From positions 930,001 to 994,000 of the forward strand of contig NZ_CALPBZ010000001.1 of the NCBI RefSeq assembly GCF_943181415.1: a DNA stretch of 64,000 nucleotides, given 5' to 3'. A program made the translations under genes and the position numbers. The number at the start of each line of letters is the position of its first letter. Within the stretch, counting starts at the first letter, position 1. The notes beneath the pieces are model-generated. The model was not told where the DNA came from and searched no databases. It saw only the letters and a program-made list of their open reading frames with translations. Source of the DNA: Microbacterium sp. Marseille-Q6648 (GTDB taxonomy: Bacteria; Actinomycetota; Actinomycetes; Actinomycetales; Microbacteriaceae). Below are positions 1 through 8,055 of the stretch, piece by piece.

Positions 1-1
1 C

Positions 2-1207
2 TACGAGACGCGGCACGTGCAGTCGCTGCACCTGCAGGGGAGGGTCGACGAGGCAGCACTGACGATCCGCCGGACCGACGGCCACGGCATCCCGGTCCTG
101 GTCAACTCGCTGCGGGACGCCGCGACCGGCGTCGTGCGGACGGCGGTCTTCAACGCGACCGAGCGGATCCGGTACGAGCGCGACCTTGTTCACGCTCGAC
201 GAGCGGCCGAGTCCTCCGAGGCCCGCGTGCGCGTGCTGCAGGAGGTCTCGAGCACTTTCGGGCTGACAGCGAGCGCGGAGGACGTCGCGCACGCCTTTGC
301 CGACGTCGCGCGAACCGCCTTCAGCGCGCGGGAGGCGGCGGTGCTCCTGTGGGACGACGAGGGCGATCTCGTGCTGGCGGGCGGCGTGAACCCGCTCGCG
401 GGTCGCGTGCCGCCGGTCGTCACGCTCCGCAACACGCCACGGGTCGTCGCCGTCACCGAGAAGGCCGCGCAGACGCAGTTCCCCGAGCTCGCCGCCGCCA
501 TGCGCGAGACCCGACTCGAGGCGCTGAGCGTCACGCCGCTCTTGGACGAGAGCGACCGGCTGGGCGTGCTGGTGTGCTTCTTCGGCCGCGACCGCGAGTT
601 CGACGACCAGTTCTACGACCTGCAGCAGGCGCTGGGCCGGCAGGCGTCGCAGACGCTCGTCCGTCTGCGCTACCAGCGCCGTCTCGCCTTCCTCGCCCTG
701 CACGACCAGCTCACTGGCGTCGGCAACCGTCAATTGCTCGAGCAGAGTCTCGACGACGCGATCCGCACCGCGTGGAACGAGCGCACCCCGCTGGCGGTCC
801 TCTTCCTCGACGTGGACGACTTCAAGGGCATCAACGACCGGTTCGGCCACGCGGCCGGCGACATGGTCCTCACCGAGCTCGCCGCGCGCCTCATGCACGG
901 CGTGCGCGCGGGGGACGTCGTCGGTCGCATCGGCGGGGACGAATTCGTCGCCATCTGCGCGGATGCCGACCAGGAAGCCGCCGAGGCCATCGCCGAGCGC
1001 ATCCTCGCGATGACCCAGGACCCGATCACCGTGGACTCCGGGCTGATCTCACCGTCGGTGAGCGTCGGCGTTTCGCTCTATCGTCCGCAGGAGGACCCCC
1101 GCCCCGACCCCGAGCACCTTCTCGTGCGCGCGGACGGCGCGATGTACGAGTCGAAGGGCGCCGGCAAGAACCGCGTCACGATCGAGCGGCTCGTCGACCT
1201 GCTCTGA
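2..1207 (+). CDS. Diguanylate cyclase with PAS and GAF sensor domains (5' truncated)
   Basis: The gene enters from outside the window; the frame is already open at base 2. It would make the second messenger c-di-GMP from two GTP. Numbering from the GTG at 17, a PAS/PAC tail covers about residues 1-55, a GAF-like domain about 70-215 and a GGDEF domain about 225-395. The signature GGDEF lies at 306-310. RAGD at 297-300, five residues upstream, is a canonical RxxD product-inhibition site, so feedback control is likely intact. There is no EAL or HD-GYP domain after it, so synthesis only is predicted. The start and any N-terminal membrane or sensor part are missing. Confidence 0.92.
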   Translation, partial: YETRHVQSLHLQGRVDEAALTIRRTDGHGIPVLVNSLRDAATGVVRTAVFNATERIRYERDLVHARRAAESSEARVRVLQEVSSTFGLTASAEDVAHAFADVARTAFSAREAAVLLWDDEGDLVLAGGVNPLAGRVPPVVTLRNTPRVVAVTEKAAQTQFPELAAAMRETRLEALSVTPLLDESDRLGVLVCFFGRDREFDDQFYDLQQALGRQASQTLVRLRYQRRLAFLALHDQLTGVGNRQLLEQSLDDAIRTAWNERTPLAVLFLDVDDFKGINDRFGHAAGDMVLTELAARLMHGVRAGDVVGRIGGDEFVAICADADQEAAEAIAERILAMTQDPITVDSGLISPSVSVGVSLYRPQEDPRPDPEHLLVRADGAMYESKGAGKNRVTIERLVDLL

Positions 1208-1253
1208 CGCCGACTGCGCGCTCGGAGATGGGCGGCTCCAGCCGTCACCGCGT

Positions 1254-2231
1254 CTACCGCCGCAGCGTGCGCGAGGGCTTCTCTCCGAACAGCTCCTGAT
1301 ACTCGGCGGCGAAGCGGCTCGGGCTCGCGAATCCCCAGCGGTGCGCGATCTCCACGACGGACTTCTCCCCCGGTTGCGCGTCGAGCAGCTCGTCGCGGGC
1401 GTGCAGCAGCCGCACGCGACGCAGGTACCCGAGCGGCGTGGTGTCGAGCTCCCGACGGAAGCCGTTCTGCAGCGTCCGAACCGACACGCGCGCCTGTTCT
1501 GCGATCTGCTGCACCGTCAGGGGCTGGTCTGCGTGGTCGTCGATGAACGCGCGGGCCCGCCGAAGCGCAGACGGCAGCGCCGCATCCGGCGGAATGCGTC
1601 CGGCGTGGACGACATCGACGGGGAATGCCGCAAGCGCCGCCGCGACGACCGCGTCGAACGTCGCCGTCCGGACGAGGTCGTTGCGGAACACCTCCGGCAC
1701 CTGAGCGACGCTCCGCCACGCGTACGCCACCGTTCGCTGCCAGTGCCGGCTGAGCTCCGGCGACGCCGGCGCGGTCCGCGAGAAGTCGATGCGCGCGTCC
1801 TCGACACCCTCCCGACGGGCGACCGCCTGACGGAGCATGTCGTCCTGGACGTTCACGACGAGCAGGTCGAGCCCCTCGGATATGGACGAGCCCGGCCCGG
1901 GCCGGAAGACGAACGGCTGGGTGGTGTCGAGGGCGTCCCCCCGCGACTGCGCCGCGTACCGCCCATCGAGGAGCAGTCCATAGCCCGCCACGCCCTGGAA
2001 CTCCACCGCGATGTCGATCCGGGAGCTGATCCGGAAGCGCGCGAACGTCACGCCGTCGGCACCCCGGGTCGTCTGCTCGAACAGGAACTCCCGACGGGAG
2101 TCACGCAGCTGCGCGACCGGATAGACCCGCTGGACGAGCTTCTCCGCAGTGGCGATATCGGTGGTGCGCACCGACTCCTCCCACACGGATCCCCTCGACG
2201 TCGCCTCCCCCGGTCCGACCTCCGAACTCAC
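1254..2231 (-). CDS. AraC-family transcriptional regulator
   Basis: A 325-residue regulator with an N-terminal AraC-binding-like domain and a C-terminal double helix-turn-helix. The first helix-turn-helix includes LTVQQIAEQARVSVRTLQN and the second EIAHRWGFASPSRFAAEYQ, followed by LFGEKPSRTLRR, the usual end of AraC proteins. I placed the start at GTG 2231 because it overlaps the stop of the upstream DUF7882 gene as GTGA (2228-2231), which indicates translational coupling. An upstream in-frame start at 2303 would lie inside the DUF7882 gene. The target genes cannot be read from the sequence. Confidence 0.88.
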   Translation of the reverse strand: MSSEVGPGEATSRGSVWEESVRTTDIATAEKLVQRVYPVAQLRDSRREFLFEQTTRGADGVTFARFRISSRIDIAVEFQGVAGYGLLLDGRYAAQSRGDALDTTQPFVFRPGPGSSISEGLDLLVVNVQDDMLRQAVARREGVEDARIDFSRTAPASPELSRHWQRTVAYAWRSVAQVPEVFRNDLVRTATFDAVVAAALAAFPVDVVHAGRIPPDAALPSALRRARAFIDDHADQPLTVQQIAEQARVSVRTLQNGFRRELDTTPLGYLRRVRLLHARDELLDAQPGEKSVVEIAHRWGFASPSRFAAEYQELFGEKPSRTLRR

Positions 2232-2530
2232 GATTCCGACGGTTCGCGCAGCAGGTACATCCCGCTGGCGGAGTTCGCGCCCGACATCAGGGCATCCATC
2301 CACGACCGGTTCAGCTCCTGCCTGCGGCGACTGGAGAACTTGTACACCAGTTGCGCCCCGGGATGGATCCAGATCGACGTCCGCCCGCCGCCCTCCATGG
2401 GGTCATGCGTCCAGGTGAAGTGGAAGGGCTCGCCGCGCTTCAGCTTGTTCCCGATGACGATCTGCAGGTGCAGCAGGGTGCGGTCATCGACCTCGAGCGA
2501 GACACTTCCCTCGTAGGTCAACCGCCCCAT
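2228..2530 (-). CDS. DUF7882-type small protein
   Basis: A 100-residue protein beginning MGRLTYEGSVSLEVDD, with the family pattern of a short beta-rich start, GRTSIWIHPGAQLVYKF in the middle, and a closing stretch WMDALMSGANSASGMYL. Such proteins are common in Microbacteriaceae and are sometimes mislabelled as ATP-dependent DNA ligase; I see no ligase motif. ATG 2530 has GGAG 8 nt upstream. An in-frame ATG at 2662 with a stronger AAAGGAG would add 44 residues without family resemblance. It overlaps the AraC gene by 4 nt, so the two are probably co-expressed. Function unknown. Confidence 0.75.
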   Translation of the reverse strand: MGRLTYEGSVSLEVDDRTLLHLQIVIGNKLKRGEPFHFTWTHDPMEGGGRTSIWIHPGAQLVYKFSSRRRQELNRSWMDALMSGANSASGMYLLREPSES

Positions 2531-2555
2531 GCGAGCAACTCCGTTTCCGACGTTG

Positions 2556-3023
2556 CTACAGGATGCGTGCCCCACCCTTGCTCGTCGGAATCGGCCGCCC
2601 CGCCTGATCACGGAGCGAAGCAATTGTCCGCTGAGCGTCGTCGCGCCGACGTCGGAACCCATCGCGATCTCCTTTCGAGCGCCACGTCCGCGCCCACGAT
2701 CGACGACTGTCCCTCGCCGCGCTGCGAAGTGCCAGGGGCTTGACATCGCCCGCCTCGTTCCTCCCTGCGCGTCGCTGTGCGATGCACAGCACGAGCATGA
2801 TGGCGCACGAGACGACGTAGAACGAGTGCAGCGCCCAGATCGGCCCCATCGGGAGAGTGAAGACGTACAGCGAGTACACGAGGTTCGCGACGTTGATCAT
2901 GACGAGGCTCGGCACGCTGTACGACGAGACGTCCCCGGTCTGCAGCGCCTTGCGCAGCATGGGCAGGTTGCTCGCTGCGAAGACCACGGTCGAGGCCGTG
3001 CCTGCGACGAGCGGGATGTCCAT
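2556..3023 (-). CDS. SWEET/PQ-loop-like small membrane protein
   Basis: 155 codons. Residues 1-88 contain three hydrophobic helices with SNLPMLRKALQTGDVSSYS and GPIWALHSFYVVS, resembling semiSWEET/PQ-loop proteins that move small sugars or related solutes; the substrate is unknown. From about residue 89 the chain is strongly basic and hydrophilic, unlike these proteins, which normally end near residue 90-100, so the tail may be read-through of GC-rich DNA after loss of the original stop. The start ATG 3023 sits 7 nt after a TAGCGT box, suggesting a leaderless transcript. Confidence 0.7.
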   Translation of the reverse strand: MDIPLVAGTASTVVFAASNLPMLRKALQTGDVSSYSVPSLVMINVANLVYSLYVFTLPMGPIWALHSFYVVSCAIMLVLCIAQRRAGRNEAGDVKPLALRSAARDSRRSWARTWRSKGDRDGFRRRRDDAQRTIASLRDQAGRPIPTSKGGARIL

Positions 3024-3030
3024 GCCGGCA

Positions 3031-3036
3031 ACGCTA
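3031..3036 (-). promoter_or_regulatory. -10 box for the SWEET-like gene
   Basis: TAGCGT on the minus strand, 7 nt before ATG 3023; fits a leaderless start. Confidence 0.6.
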
Positions 3037-3158
3037 TGCGCGGCCCCCTCTTCTCCGCGTCGGCCGGATCACCCATTCTGCCCGCGCCCGTGCGTGGGCA
3101 GATATATGCAGATCCTCGCGGCATGCACGCTGCGGATCCTGCGACCGCGGCATCCGAC

Positions 3159-4142
3159 TCAGATCGCAGCGTCCGCCGAGGCGGCATCCCACCATCGCAG
3201 CACACGCGAGCCGAACAGGGTGAGCCACTTCGACGGACTGCCTTCGTCGACATCGACCGGGAACCACGTGCGCCCGGCGAGCGGAGTGGACTGCAACCAG
3301 GTGCCGTCCGGTCGCCGGGCCTCACGCACGAGGGCGACGGCGTCCGAGAGACGGGGGTCCGGGGTGACTGCGTCGTGGAGCGCGGCGTCTCTGAAATAGT
3401 CGAGCGCCGCCAGCGCGCTGTAGCGGTGGCGGTTCGGGTACACGAATCGCACGACGAAGTCGCCGACGAGGGCTCCGGTGGTGGCGCGGTACATCAGTCG
3501 CCGCCGCAGCAGGTACTCCTGCCCGCGATGACGGGATGCCCGCAGGCCGACATCTCCGGTCAGCTGCTCGTACTGCAGCATGCCGCGAAGCGCGTTGAGC
3601 GTCGAGTGGAACGACGATCGCGTGGACTCCCCCTCTTCGGCCTCGCAGTTCCACCCGCCGTCCTCGAGCTGGTGCGCAGGGAACCATGCGGCGAGCCCGG
3701 ATACGTCCGCACCGAGCCAGGCTCCGGTGGCGAGAGTGTACGCGTTGATGCACACGTCCACCTCGCCGCCCCAGTACGGCAGGTCCTCGTAATCCCACCG
3801 GCTGTTGGCAGCCAATCGTGCCGCGGTGTCGCCCAGAACCGCCGCATCCACGCCCCACTCCCGCAGATCGCGCAGCACCCACGTCGTCGCCGTCCACGGC
3901 TGACCCGGCTGGCGAGGTTCGTCGCCGTCGAAGAATCCGGCGGGAAAGAACGAACCACCGGCCCACTGCCCGTCCGGATCCTGTGCCCTCAAGAGCGCGG
4001 CCCCGAACCCCTCGGTGGCCACGCGCGACCGAGTCGCCTGCCACTGATCCCGAGGCGCGTCGAGCAGATCGCGCTCGACCTGCCAGCGGAGGGCCGGATC
4101 CGCGTCGAGCAGCCAGGCGTGCAGGTCGTCGGTCGACGTCAT
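3159..4142 (-). CDS. Squalene-cyclase-like (alpha-alpha barrel) protein
   Basis: 327 residues with repeated helical segments carrying the QW-like pattern of prenyltransferase/squalene-cyclase barrels: LRAQDPDGQWAGG, HQLEDGGWNCEAEEG and EARRPDGTWLQS. The DxDD motif of true squalene cyclases is not evident, so catalysis is doubtful and only the fold is predicted. ATG 4142 was chosen over GTG 4148 because a TAGCGT box ends exactly 6 nt before it, matching the leaderless pattern of many neighbours. No signal peptide or membrane segment is visible. It is followed on the same strand by the SWEET-like gene, which has its own promoter. Confidence 0.75.
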   Translation of the reverse strand: MTSTDDLHAWLLDADPALRWQVERDLLDAPRDQWQATRSRVATEGFGAALLRAQDPDGQWAGGSFFPAGFFDGDEPRQPGQPWTATTWVLRDLREWGVDAAVLGDTAARLAANSRWDYEDLPYWGGEVDVCINAYTLATGAWLGADVSGLAAWFPAHQLEDGGWNCEAEEGESTRSSFHSTLNALRGMLQYEQLTGDVGLRASRHRGQEYLLRRRLMYRATTGALVGDFVVRFVYPNRHRYSALAALDYFRDAALHDAVTPDPRLSDAVALVREARRPDGTWLQSTPLAGRTWFPVDVDEGSPSKWLTLFGSRVLRWWDAASADAAI

Positions 4143-4148
4143 CCCCAC

Positions 4149-4154
4149 ACGCTA
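4149..4154 (-). promoter_or_regulatory. -10 box for the cyclase-fold gene
   Basis: TAGCGT, 6 nt before ATG 4142 on the minus strand. Confidence 0.6.
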
Positions 4155-4187
4155 TCTCGCAGCACCGACACGCCGTCCGGCACGGGG

Positions 4188-5078
4188 TCAGTCGAAGATC
4201 CCGACCGACGCCGACAGGCGGGACACCTCGTCCGCGTCGAGGTCGAGATCGGCCGCCTTCGCCGAATCGATGATGGATGCCGCGCGCCGCGCTCCCGGGA
4301 TCGGGATGACCGTCGGGGCCAGAGCGAGCTCCCAGGCCAGCACCGCCTGCTGCGGGCTGACGCCGTGCGCGTCGCCGACCTCTCGGAACGCGGAGAACCG
4401 GTCGCCGACGCTGCGGGCTCCTCCACCGGTGCCGCCCAGCGGACTCCACGGCAGGAAGGCGATCCCGTGCTCGCCGCAGAAGCGCAACTCGTCGATGCTG
4501 CCCGGGTGCTTGGGCGAGAACTCGTTCTGCACACTCGCCAGGTTGCCCTCGCCGAGCACCTCCAGCGCGATCTCGATCTCCTCGACGCTGGCATTGGAGA
4601 TCCCGACGGCCCGGACGAGGCCGTCCGCCTGAAGAGCGGCGAGCGCCTTCATGACGTCGCCGTAGACCAGCCAGCGGTCAGGACGGTGGTACTGATACAG
4701 CTCGATCCGGTCGACGCCCAGGATCTCGAGCGACCGCTCGACCGCTGAGCGCAGGTAGGCCTCGGAGCCGTCGCGTCCCCACACCTCGCCCTCGCTGCGC
4801 GTGATGCCGCCTTTGGTCGCGACGAAGATGCTCGACGCATCGCCGTCCCACGTGCGCAGCGCCTCGGCGACGATCCGCTCGTTGTGCCCCATCTCGTTCC
4901 ACGCAGGAGCGTAGATATCGGCGGTGTCGATCAGTGTCACGCCCGCATCCAGCGCCGCGTGCACTGTGGCGACGGCATCCTCGAGCGAGGGGATCTGCTT
5001 GTCGTTGTTCATCGACAGGGGCATGGCCCCCAGGCCGATCGCCGAGACCTGCCGGCCGGCGAGGATGCGCTGTTTCAC
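4188..5078 (-). CDS. Aldo/keto reductase
   Basis: 296 residues, an NADPH-type TIM-barrel oxidoreductase. The N-terminal MKQRILAGRQVSAIGLGAMP is the hairpin plus first strand of the family. The catalytic Asp and Tyr lie in LIDTADIYAP, the Lys in VATKGGI, and the His in LYQYHRPD. The C-terminal VIPIPGARRAASI binds cofactor phosphate. The GTG start at 5078 has AAGGAG 5 nt upstream. It is divergent from the LysR-HTH gene at 5284 with a 205-nt spacer, so that regulator is a candidate controller. Substrate not predictable. Confidence 0.93.
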   Translation of the reverse strand: MKQRILAGRQVSAIGLGAMPLSMNNDKQIPSLEDAVATVHAALDAGVTLIDTADIYAPAWNEMGHNERIVAEALRTWDGDASSIFVATKGGITRSEGEVWGRDGSEAYLRSAVERSLEILGVDRIELYQYHRPDRWLVYGDVMKALAALQADGLVRAVGISNASVEEIEIALEVLGEGNLASVQNEFSPKHPGSIDELRFCGEHGIAFLPWSPLGGTGGGARSVGDRFSAFREVGDAHGVSPQQAVLAWELALAPTVIPIPGARRAASIIDSAKAADLDLDADEVSRLSASVGIFD

Positions 5079-5271
5079 GTCGTCTCCTTCTTCGGACCCG
5101 CCCGTCCTTCGGGATCGGCCCGGTCGCTTCCCGGATCAGTCCCGGTCGCGTCGTCCCAGCCTGCCAGGAACCGCGCGTGCTCGGTCGAGGCTGGACAGGA
5201 CCGACCCGGGTGTGAGAGGGGCGGACGCGAGACCCGGTGCCGCACCTCGATCGGCCAGGCACGCCGATCAG

Positions 5272-5277
5272 TACCCT
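5272..5277 (+). promoter_or_regulatory. -10 box for the LysR-HTH gene
   Basis: TACCCT, 6 nt before GTG 5284; leaderless spacing. Confidence 0.6.
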
Positions 5278-5283
5278 GGAGAC

Positions 5284-5634
5284 GTGAAGCTCGCCGATCT
5301 CCGACGTTTCGCGGCTGTCGAGGCTGCCGACCTGCACTTCCCGCGCGCAGCCGAGGCGCTCGGGATCCCGCTGGCCGCGCTGTACTCGTCGATGGAGCGC
5401 CTCGAGGCCGAGGTCGGGCATCCGCTTTTCACGCGCACGAAGTCGGGCAGTGTGCTGAGCCCCGCCGGGCAGCTGCTCCTGGACGAGGCGAAAGCGCAGA
5501 TCTCCGCGGCACCCGCCGCTGCGCAACCACCGAAGCCTGCTGCCGGAGGCAAGGCCAAGGCCTCGAAGGGAAAGGGCCGTGCACCCGTGGTGAAGGGTCA
5601 GCCGAAGCCGTACAAGAAGCGACAGGGCCGGTAG
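5284..5634 (+). CDS. LysR-type HTH protein without effector domain, lysine-rich tail
   Basis: 116 residues. Residues 1-60 are a LysR-family winged helix (LRRFAAVEAADLHFPRAAEAL, then SMERLEAEVGHPLFTR). The roughly 200-residue inducer-binding domain is absent. Instead about 45 residues rich in Lys, Ala, Pro and Gly follow and end KPYKKRQGR, a non-specific DNA-binding type of tail. The frame is intact and the tail ends at a clean stop, so this looks like a stable short form rather than a truncated remnant. It is leaderless from GTG 5284 and divergent from the aldo/keto reductase. Whether it senses a ligand is unknown. Confidence 0.82.
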   Translation: MKLADLRRFAAVEAADLHFPRAAEALGIPLAALYSSMERLEAEVGHPLFTRTKSGSVLSPAGQLLLDEAKAQISAAPAAAQPPKPAAGGKAKASKGKGRAPVVKGQPKPYKKRQGR

Positions 5635-5637
5635 ACC

Positions 5638-6210
5638 TCAGTCCCAGTCGAGGTACTCCTCGATGATGACCGCGGTCTCGATCGGGTGCGTGAGCGGGAA
5701 GAGGTGCCCTGCGCCGTCGAGGGGCTTCACGCTGGCACGCTCGGGGGCCGTGGACTGCAGCCGGTCGCCGTTGGCCGGCACCGTGACACCATCGTCGGTT
5801 CCCTGGATGATGAGGACGGGGATCACCGGCGCGAGGGCGATGTCCTCGTCCTCGACGCCGAGGAGCAGAAGGCCGCTCGCACGGTCTGCGTGACCGGCGA
5901 CGACGGCGCGGGCGACGGTGCCGCCGAAGCCATGACCGCCGATCCACGAACGGTCGAGGCCGAGGTGGTCCATCACGGCGACGACGTCCTCGGCGCGCTC
6001 GTCGAGCGAGGGCGAGCCGTCGGCGTCCGCACGATGCCCGATGCGGATCACGTGGAAGCCGGCCTCCTCGGCGAGGTAGTGACCCACCACCCCGAGGGCG
6101 TCGCGCCCTTCGCCGGGCTCGGGGATGAGGACGAGCTTGATCGGTCCGTCCCCCTCATCGACGAAGGGGATGGCGCGACCGGACGGCTCGAAGATCTGGG
6201 AGTCGGGCAT
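5638..6210 (-). CDS. Alpha/beta-hydrolase fold protein, nucleophile Ser replaced by Gly
   Basis: 190 residues with the alpha/beta-hydrolase order: IKLVLIPEPGEG strand, nucleophile-elbow region, acid in LIIQGTDD (about 139-140) and base in DGAGHLFPL (His 169). The elbow reads GGHGFGG (91-97), so the residue that should be Ser in GxSxG is Gly 94. Classical esterase or hydrolase chemistry is therefore unlikely; a binding role or altered chemistry is possible. The start ATG 6210 lies 16 nt after the stop of ychF, so the two are probably cotranscribed. The 3' end nearly meets the convergent LysR-HTH gene. Confidence 0.82.
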   Translation of the reverse strand: MPDSQIFEPSGRAIPFVDEGDGPIKLVLIPEPGEGRDALGVVGHYLAEEAGFHVIRIGHRADADGSPSLDERAEDVVAVMDHLGLDRSWIGGHGFGGTVARAVVAGHADRASGLLLLGVEDEDIALAPVIPVLIIQGTDDGVTVPANGDRLQSTAPERASVKPLDGAGHLFPLTHPIETAVIIEEYLDWD

Positions 6211-6226
6211 GGGATCGGTCCTTTCG

Positions 6227-7300
6227 TCAGACGTTGAAGCGGAACTCGACGACATCGCCGTCCTGCATGACGTAATCCTTGCCCTCGAGTCGCGCCTTGC
6301 CCTTCGCACGGGCCTCGGCGACCGAGCCGAGCGCGACCAGGTCATCGAACGAGATGACCTCGGCCTTGATGAAGCCCTTCTCGAAGTCGGTGTGGATGAT
6401 ACCCGCGGCCTGGGGCGCCTTCCAGCCCTTGCCGATCGTCCACGCGCGGGCTTCCTTCGGCCCCGCGGTGAGGTACGTCTGCAGGCCGAGGGTGTCGAAG
6501 CCGATGCGAGCCAGCTGGTCGAGTCCGGACTCCTCCTGGCCGGTCGACGCCAGGAGCTCGGCGGCATCGTCGGGGTCGAGGTCGATCAGCTCGGATTCGA
6601 TCTTGGCGTCGAGGAAGACCGCCTGCGCCGGCGCGACGAGCGCCGCGAGCTCCGCCTTGCGCCCGGCATCCGTCAGCACCGCCTCGTCGACGTTGAACAC
6701 GAAGATGAACGGCTTCGCGGTGAGCAGTCCGAGCTCCTTGATCGGTGCGAGGTCGATACCCGAGCCCGACAGCAGGACGCCGCGTTCGAGAGCGTCCTTG
6801 GCCTCGAGCGCCGCCTGCAGCACAGAAGGATCGAGCTTCTTGCCCTTGACTTCCTTTTCGAACCGCGTGACGGCCTTCTCCAGCGTCTGCAGGTCCGCCA
6901 GCTGCAGCTCGGCGTTGATGGTCTCCATGTCGCTCTGCGGATTCACCGCGCCCTCGACGTGCACGACGTCGTCGTCGCTGAACCCCCGCACGACCTGGGC
7001 GATCGCGTCGGCCTCGCGGATGTTCGCGAGGAACTGATTGCCCAGCCCCTCCCCCTCGCTGGCGCCGCGGACGATGCCGGCGATGTCGACGAACGACACC
7101 GCCGCGGGCAGGACCCGCTCGGAGTGGAAGATGTCGGCGAGCACCTGCAGACGAGGGTCGGGGAGGTTCACGACCCCGACGTTCGGCTCGATCGTGGCGA
7201 ACGGGTAGTTCGCGGCGAGAACCTGGTTCTTGGTGAGGGCGTTGAAGAGGGTCGACTTGCCGACATTCGGGAGTCCGACGATTCCGATGGTGAGAGCCAC
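6227..7300 (-). CDS. ychF: Ribosome-binding ATPase YchF
   Basis: 357 residues, full length for the Obg-family P-loop ATPase YchF/OLA1. G1 is GLPNVGKST at the N-terminus and the switch region is YPFATIEPNVGVV. The C-terminal TGS-like domain ends GDVVEFRFNV. YchF binds ribosomes and prefers ATP over GTP in studied members. The start GTG 7300 is chosen because the protein begins ALTIGIVGLPNVGKS there and a TAGACT box lies 8 nt upstream; longer frames run into the divergent methyltransferase. The downstream partner is the alpha/beta-hydrolase gene. Confidence 0.97.
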   Translation of the reverse strand: MALTIGIVGLPNVGKSTLFNALTKNQVLAANYPFATIEPNVGVVNLPDPRLQVLADIFHSERVLPAAVSFVDIAGIVRGASEGEGLGNQFLANIREADAIAQVVRGFSDDDVVHVEGAVNPQSDMETINAELQLADLQTLEKAVTRFEKEVKGKKLDPSVLQAALEAKDALERGVLLSGSGIDLAPIKELGLLTAKPFIFVFNVDEAVLTDAGRKAELAALVAPAQAVFLDAKIESELIDLDPDDAAELLASTGQEESGLDQLARIGFDTLGLQTYLTAGPKEARAWTIGKGWKAPQAAGIIHTDFEKGFIKAEVISFDDLVALGSVAEARAKGKARLEGKDYVMQDGDVVEFRFNV

Positions 7301-7308
7301 GGGCCCCA

Positions 7309-7314
7309 AGTCTA
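7309..7314 (-). promoter_or_regulatory. -10 box for ychF
   Basis: TAGACT on the minus strand, 8 nt before GTG 7300. Confidence 0.5.
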
Positions 7315-7366
7315 CGTGCGCGGGATGCCGCGCCCTGCCGCCCTGTCGCCGGACGCATCGCCGGAG

Positions 7367-7372
7367 CATACT
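7367..7372 (+). promoter_or_regulatory. -10 box for the methyltransferase at 7379
   Basis: CATACT, 6 nt before GTG 7379; it lies 53 nt from the divergent ychF box. Confidence 0.5.
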
Positions 7373-7378
7373 GAGGCC

Positions 7379-8035
7379 GTGGACGAATGCTGCGTCCCGC
7401 GGACCCCGGGTGGGTACGACGAGGTGTTCGACGCCCGCTTCGCTCGGAAGCTGGCGCGTCGTTACGAGCGCCGCGGACCGACGAAGCCGGAGCAGGTCGT
7501 CATCGACTTCGCCTCGTCGCTCGGCTTGACCGGCGCCACCGTGCTCGAGGTGGGCGGCGGGATCGGCGAGATACAGCTCGAGCTGCTGCGACGCGGTGCC
7601 GCGCACACGACCAATCTCGAGCTGTCGCGCCAGTACGAACCGGAGGCCGCGCGGCTCGCACGGACAGCCGGGCGACAGGCGTCCGTCACGCGACTCGTGG
7701 GGATCGACATCGCGGTGGATCCGGCATCCGTGGCCGCCGCAGACATCGTGGTGCTCAATCGAGTGGTGTGCTGCTACCCGGATTACGACCGACTGCTGTC
7801 GGCTTCAGCGGCGCTCGCGCGCCGGGCCGTCGTCTTCAGCCATCCGCCCCGCACGCTGCTCACCCGGGCTCTCGGCGTCCTCGCCAATGCCGGAATGAGG
7901 CTCACCCGCCACACCTACCGGGGGTTCGTCCACCCGCCCCAGGCGATGGTCGACGTGCTCGCACGCCACGGCTTCGCGGCCGATTACCGCCGACGCGCAG
8001 GGTTGTGGGCCGTCGTGGGCGCGGTGCGCTCCTGA
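7379..8035 (+). CDS. Class I SAM-dependent methyltransferase
   Basis: 218 residues. Motif I is TVLEVGGGIGEIQLELL, the glycine-rich SAM loop; later VVLNRVVCCYPDYDRLL and RRAVVFSHPP match motifs II and III of small class I enzymes related to magnesium-protoporphyrin O-methyltransferase-like proteins. No photosynthesis genes are present, so that specific role is not implied. GTG 7379 lies 6 nt after a CATACT box. It converges on another methyltransferase gene (8056-8805). Confidence 0.85.
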   Translation: MDECCVPRTPGGYDEVFDARFARKLARRYERRGPTKPEQVVIDFASSLGLTGATVLEVGGGIGEIQLELLRRGAAHTTNLELSRQYEPEAARLARTAGRQASVTRLVGIDIAVDPASVAAADIVVLNRVVCCYPDYDRLLSASAALARRAVVFSHPPRTLLTRALGVLANAGMRLTRHTYRGFVHPPQAMVDVLARHGFAADYRRRAGLWAVVGAVRS

Positions 8036-8055
8036 CGAGCCGCGCGCGTGGCGCG

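Noticed and set aside
2529-4748. Long plus-strand open frame across the DUF7882, SWEET-like and cyclase-fold genes
   Set aside because: Arg/Gln-rich translation without motifs; the minus-strand genes have domain signatures and promoter boxes.
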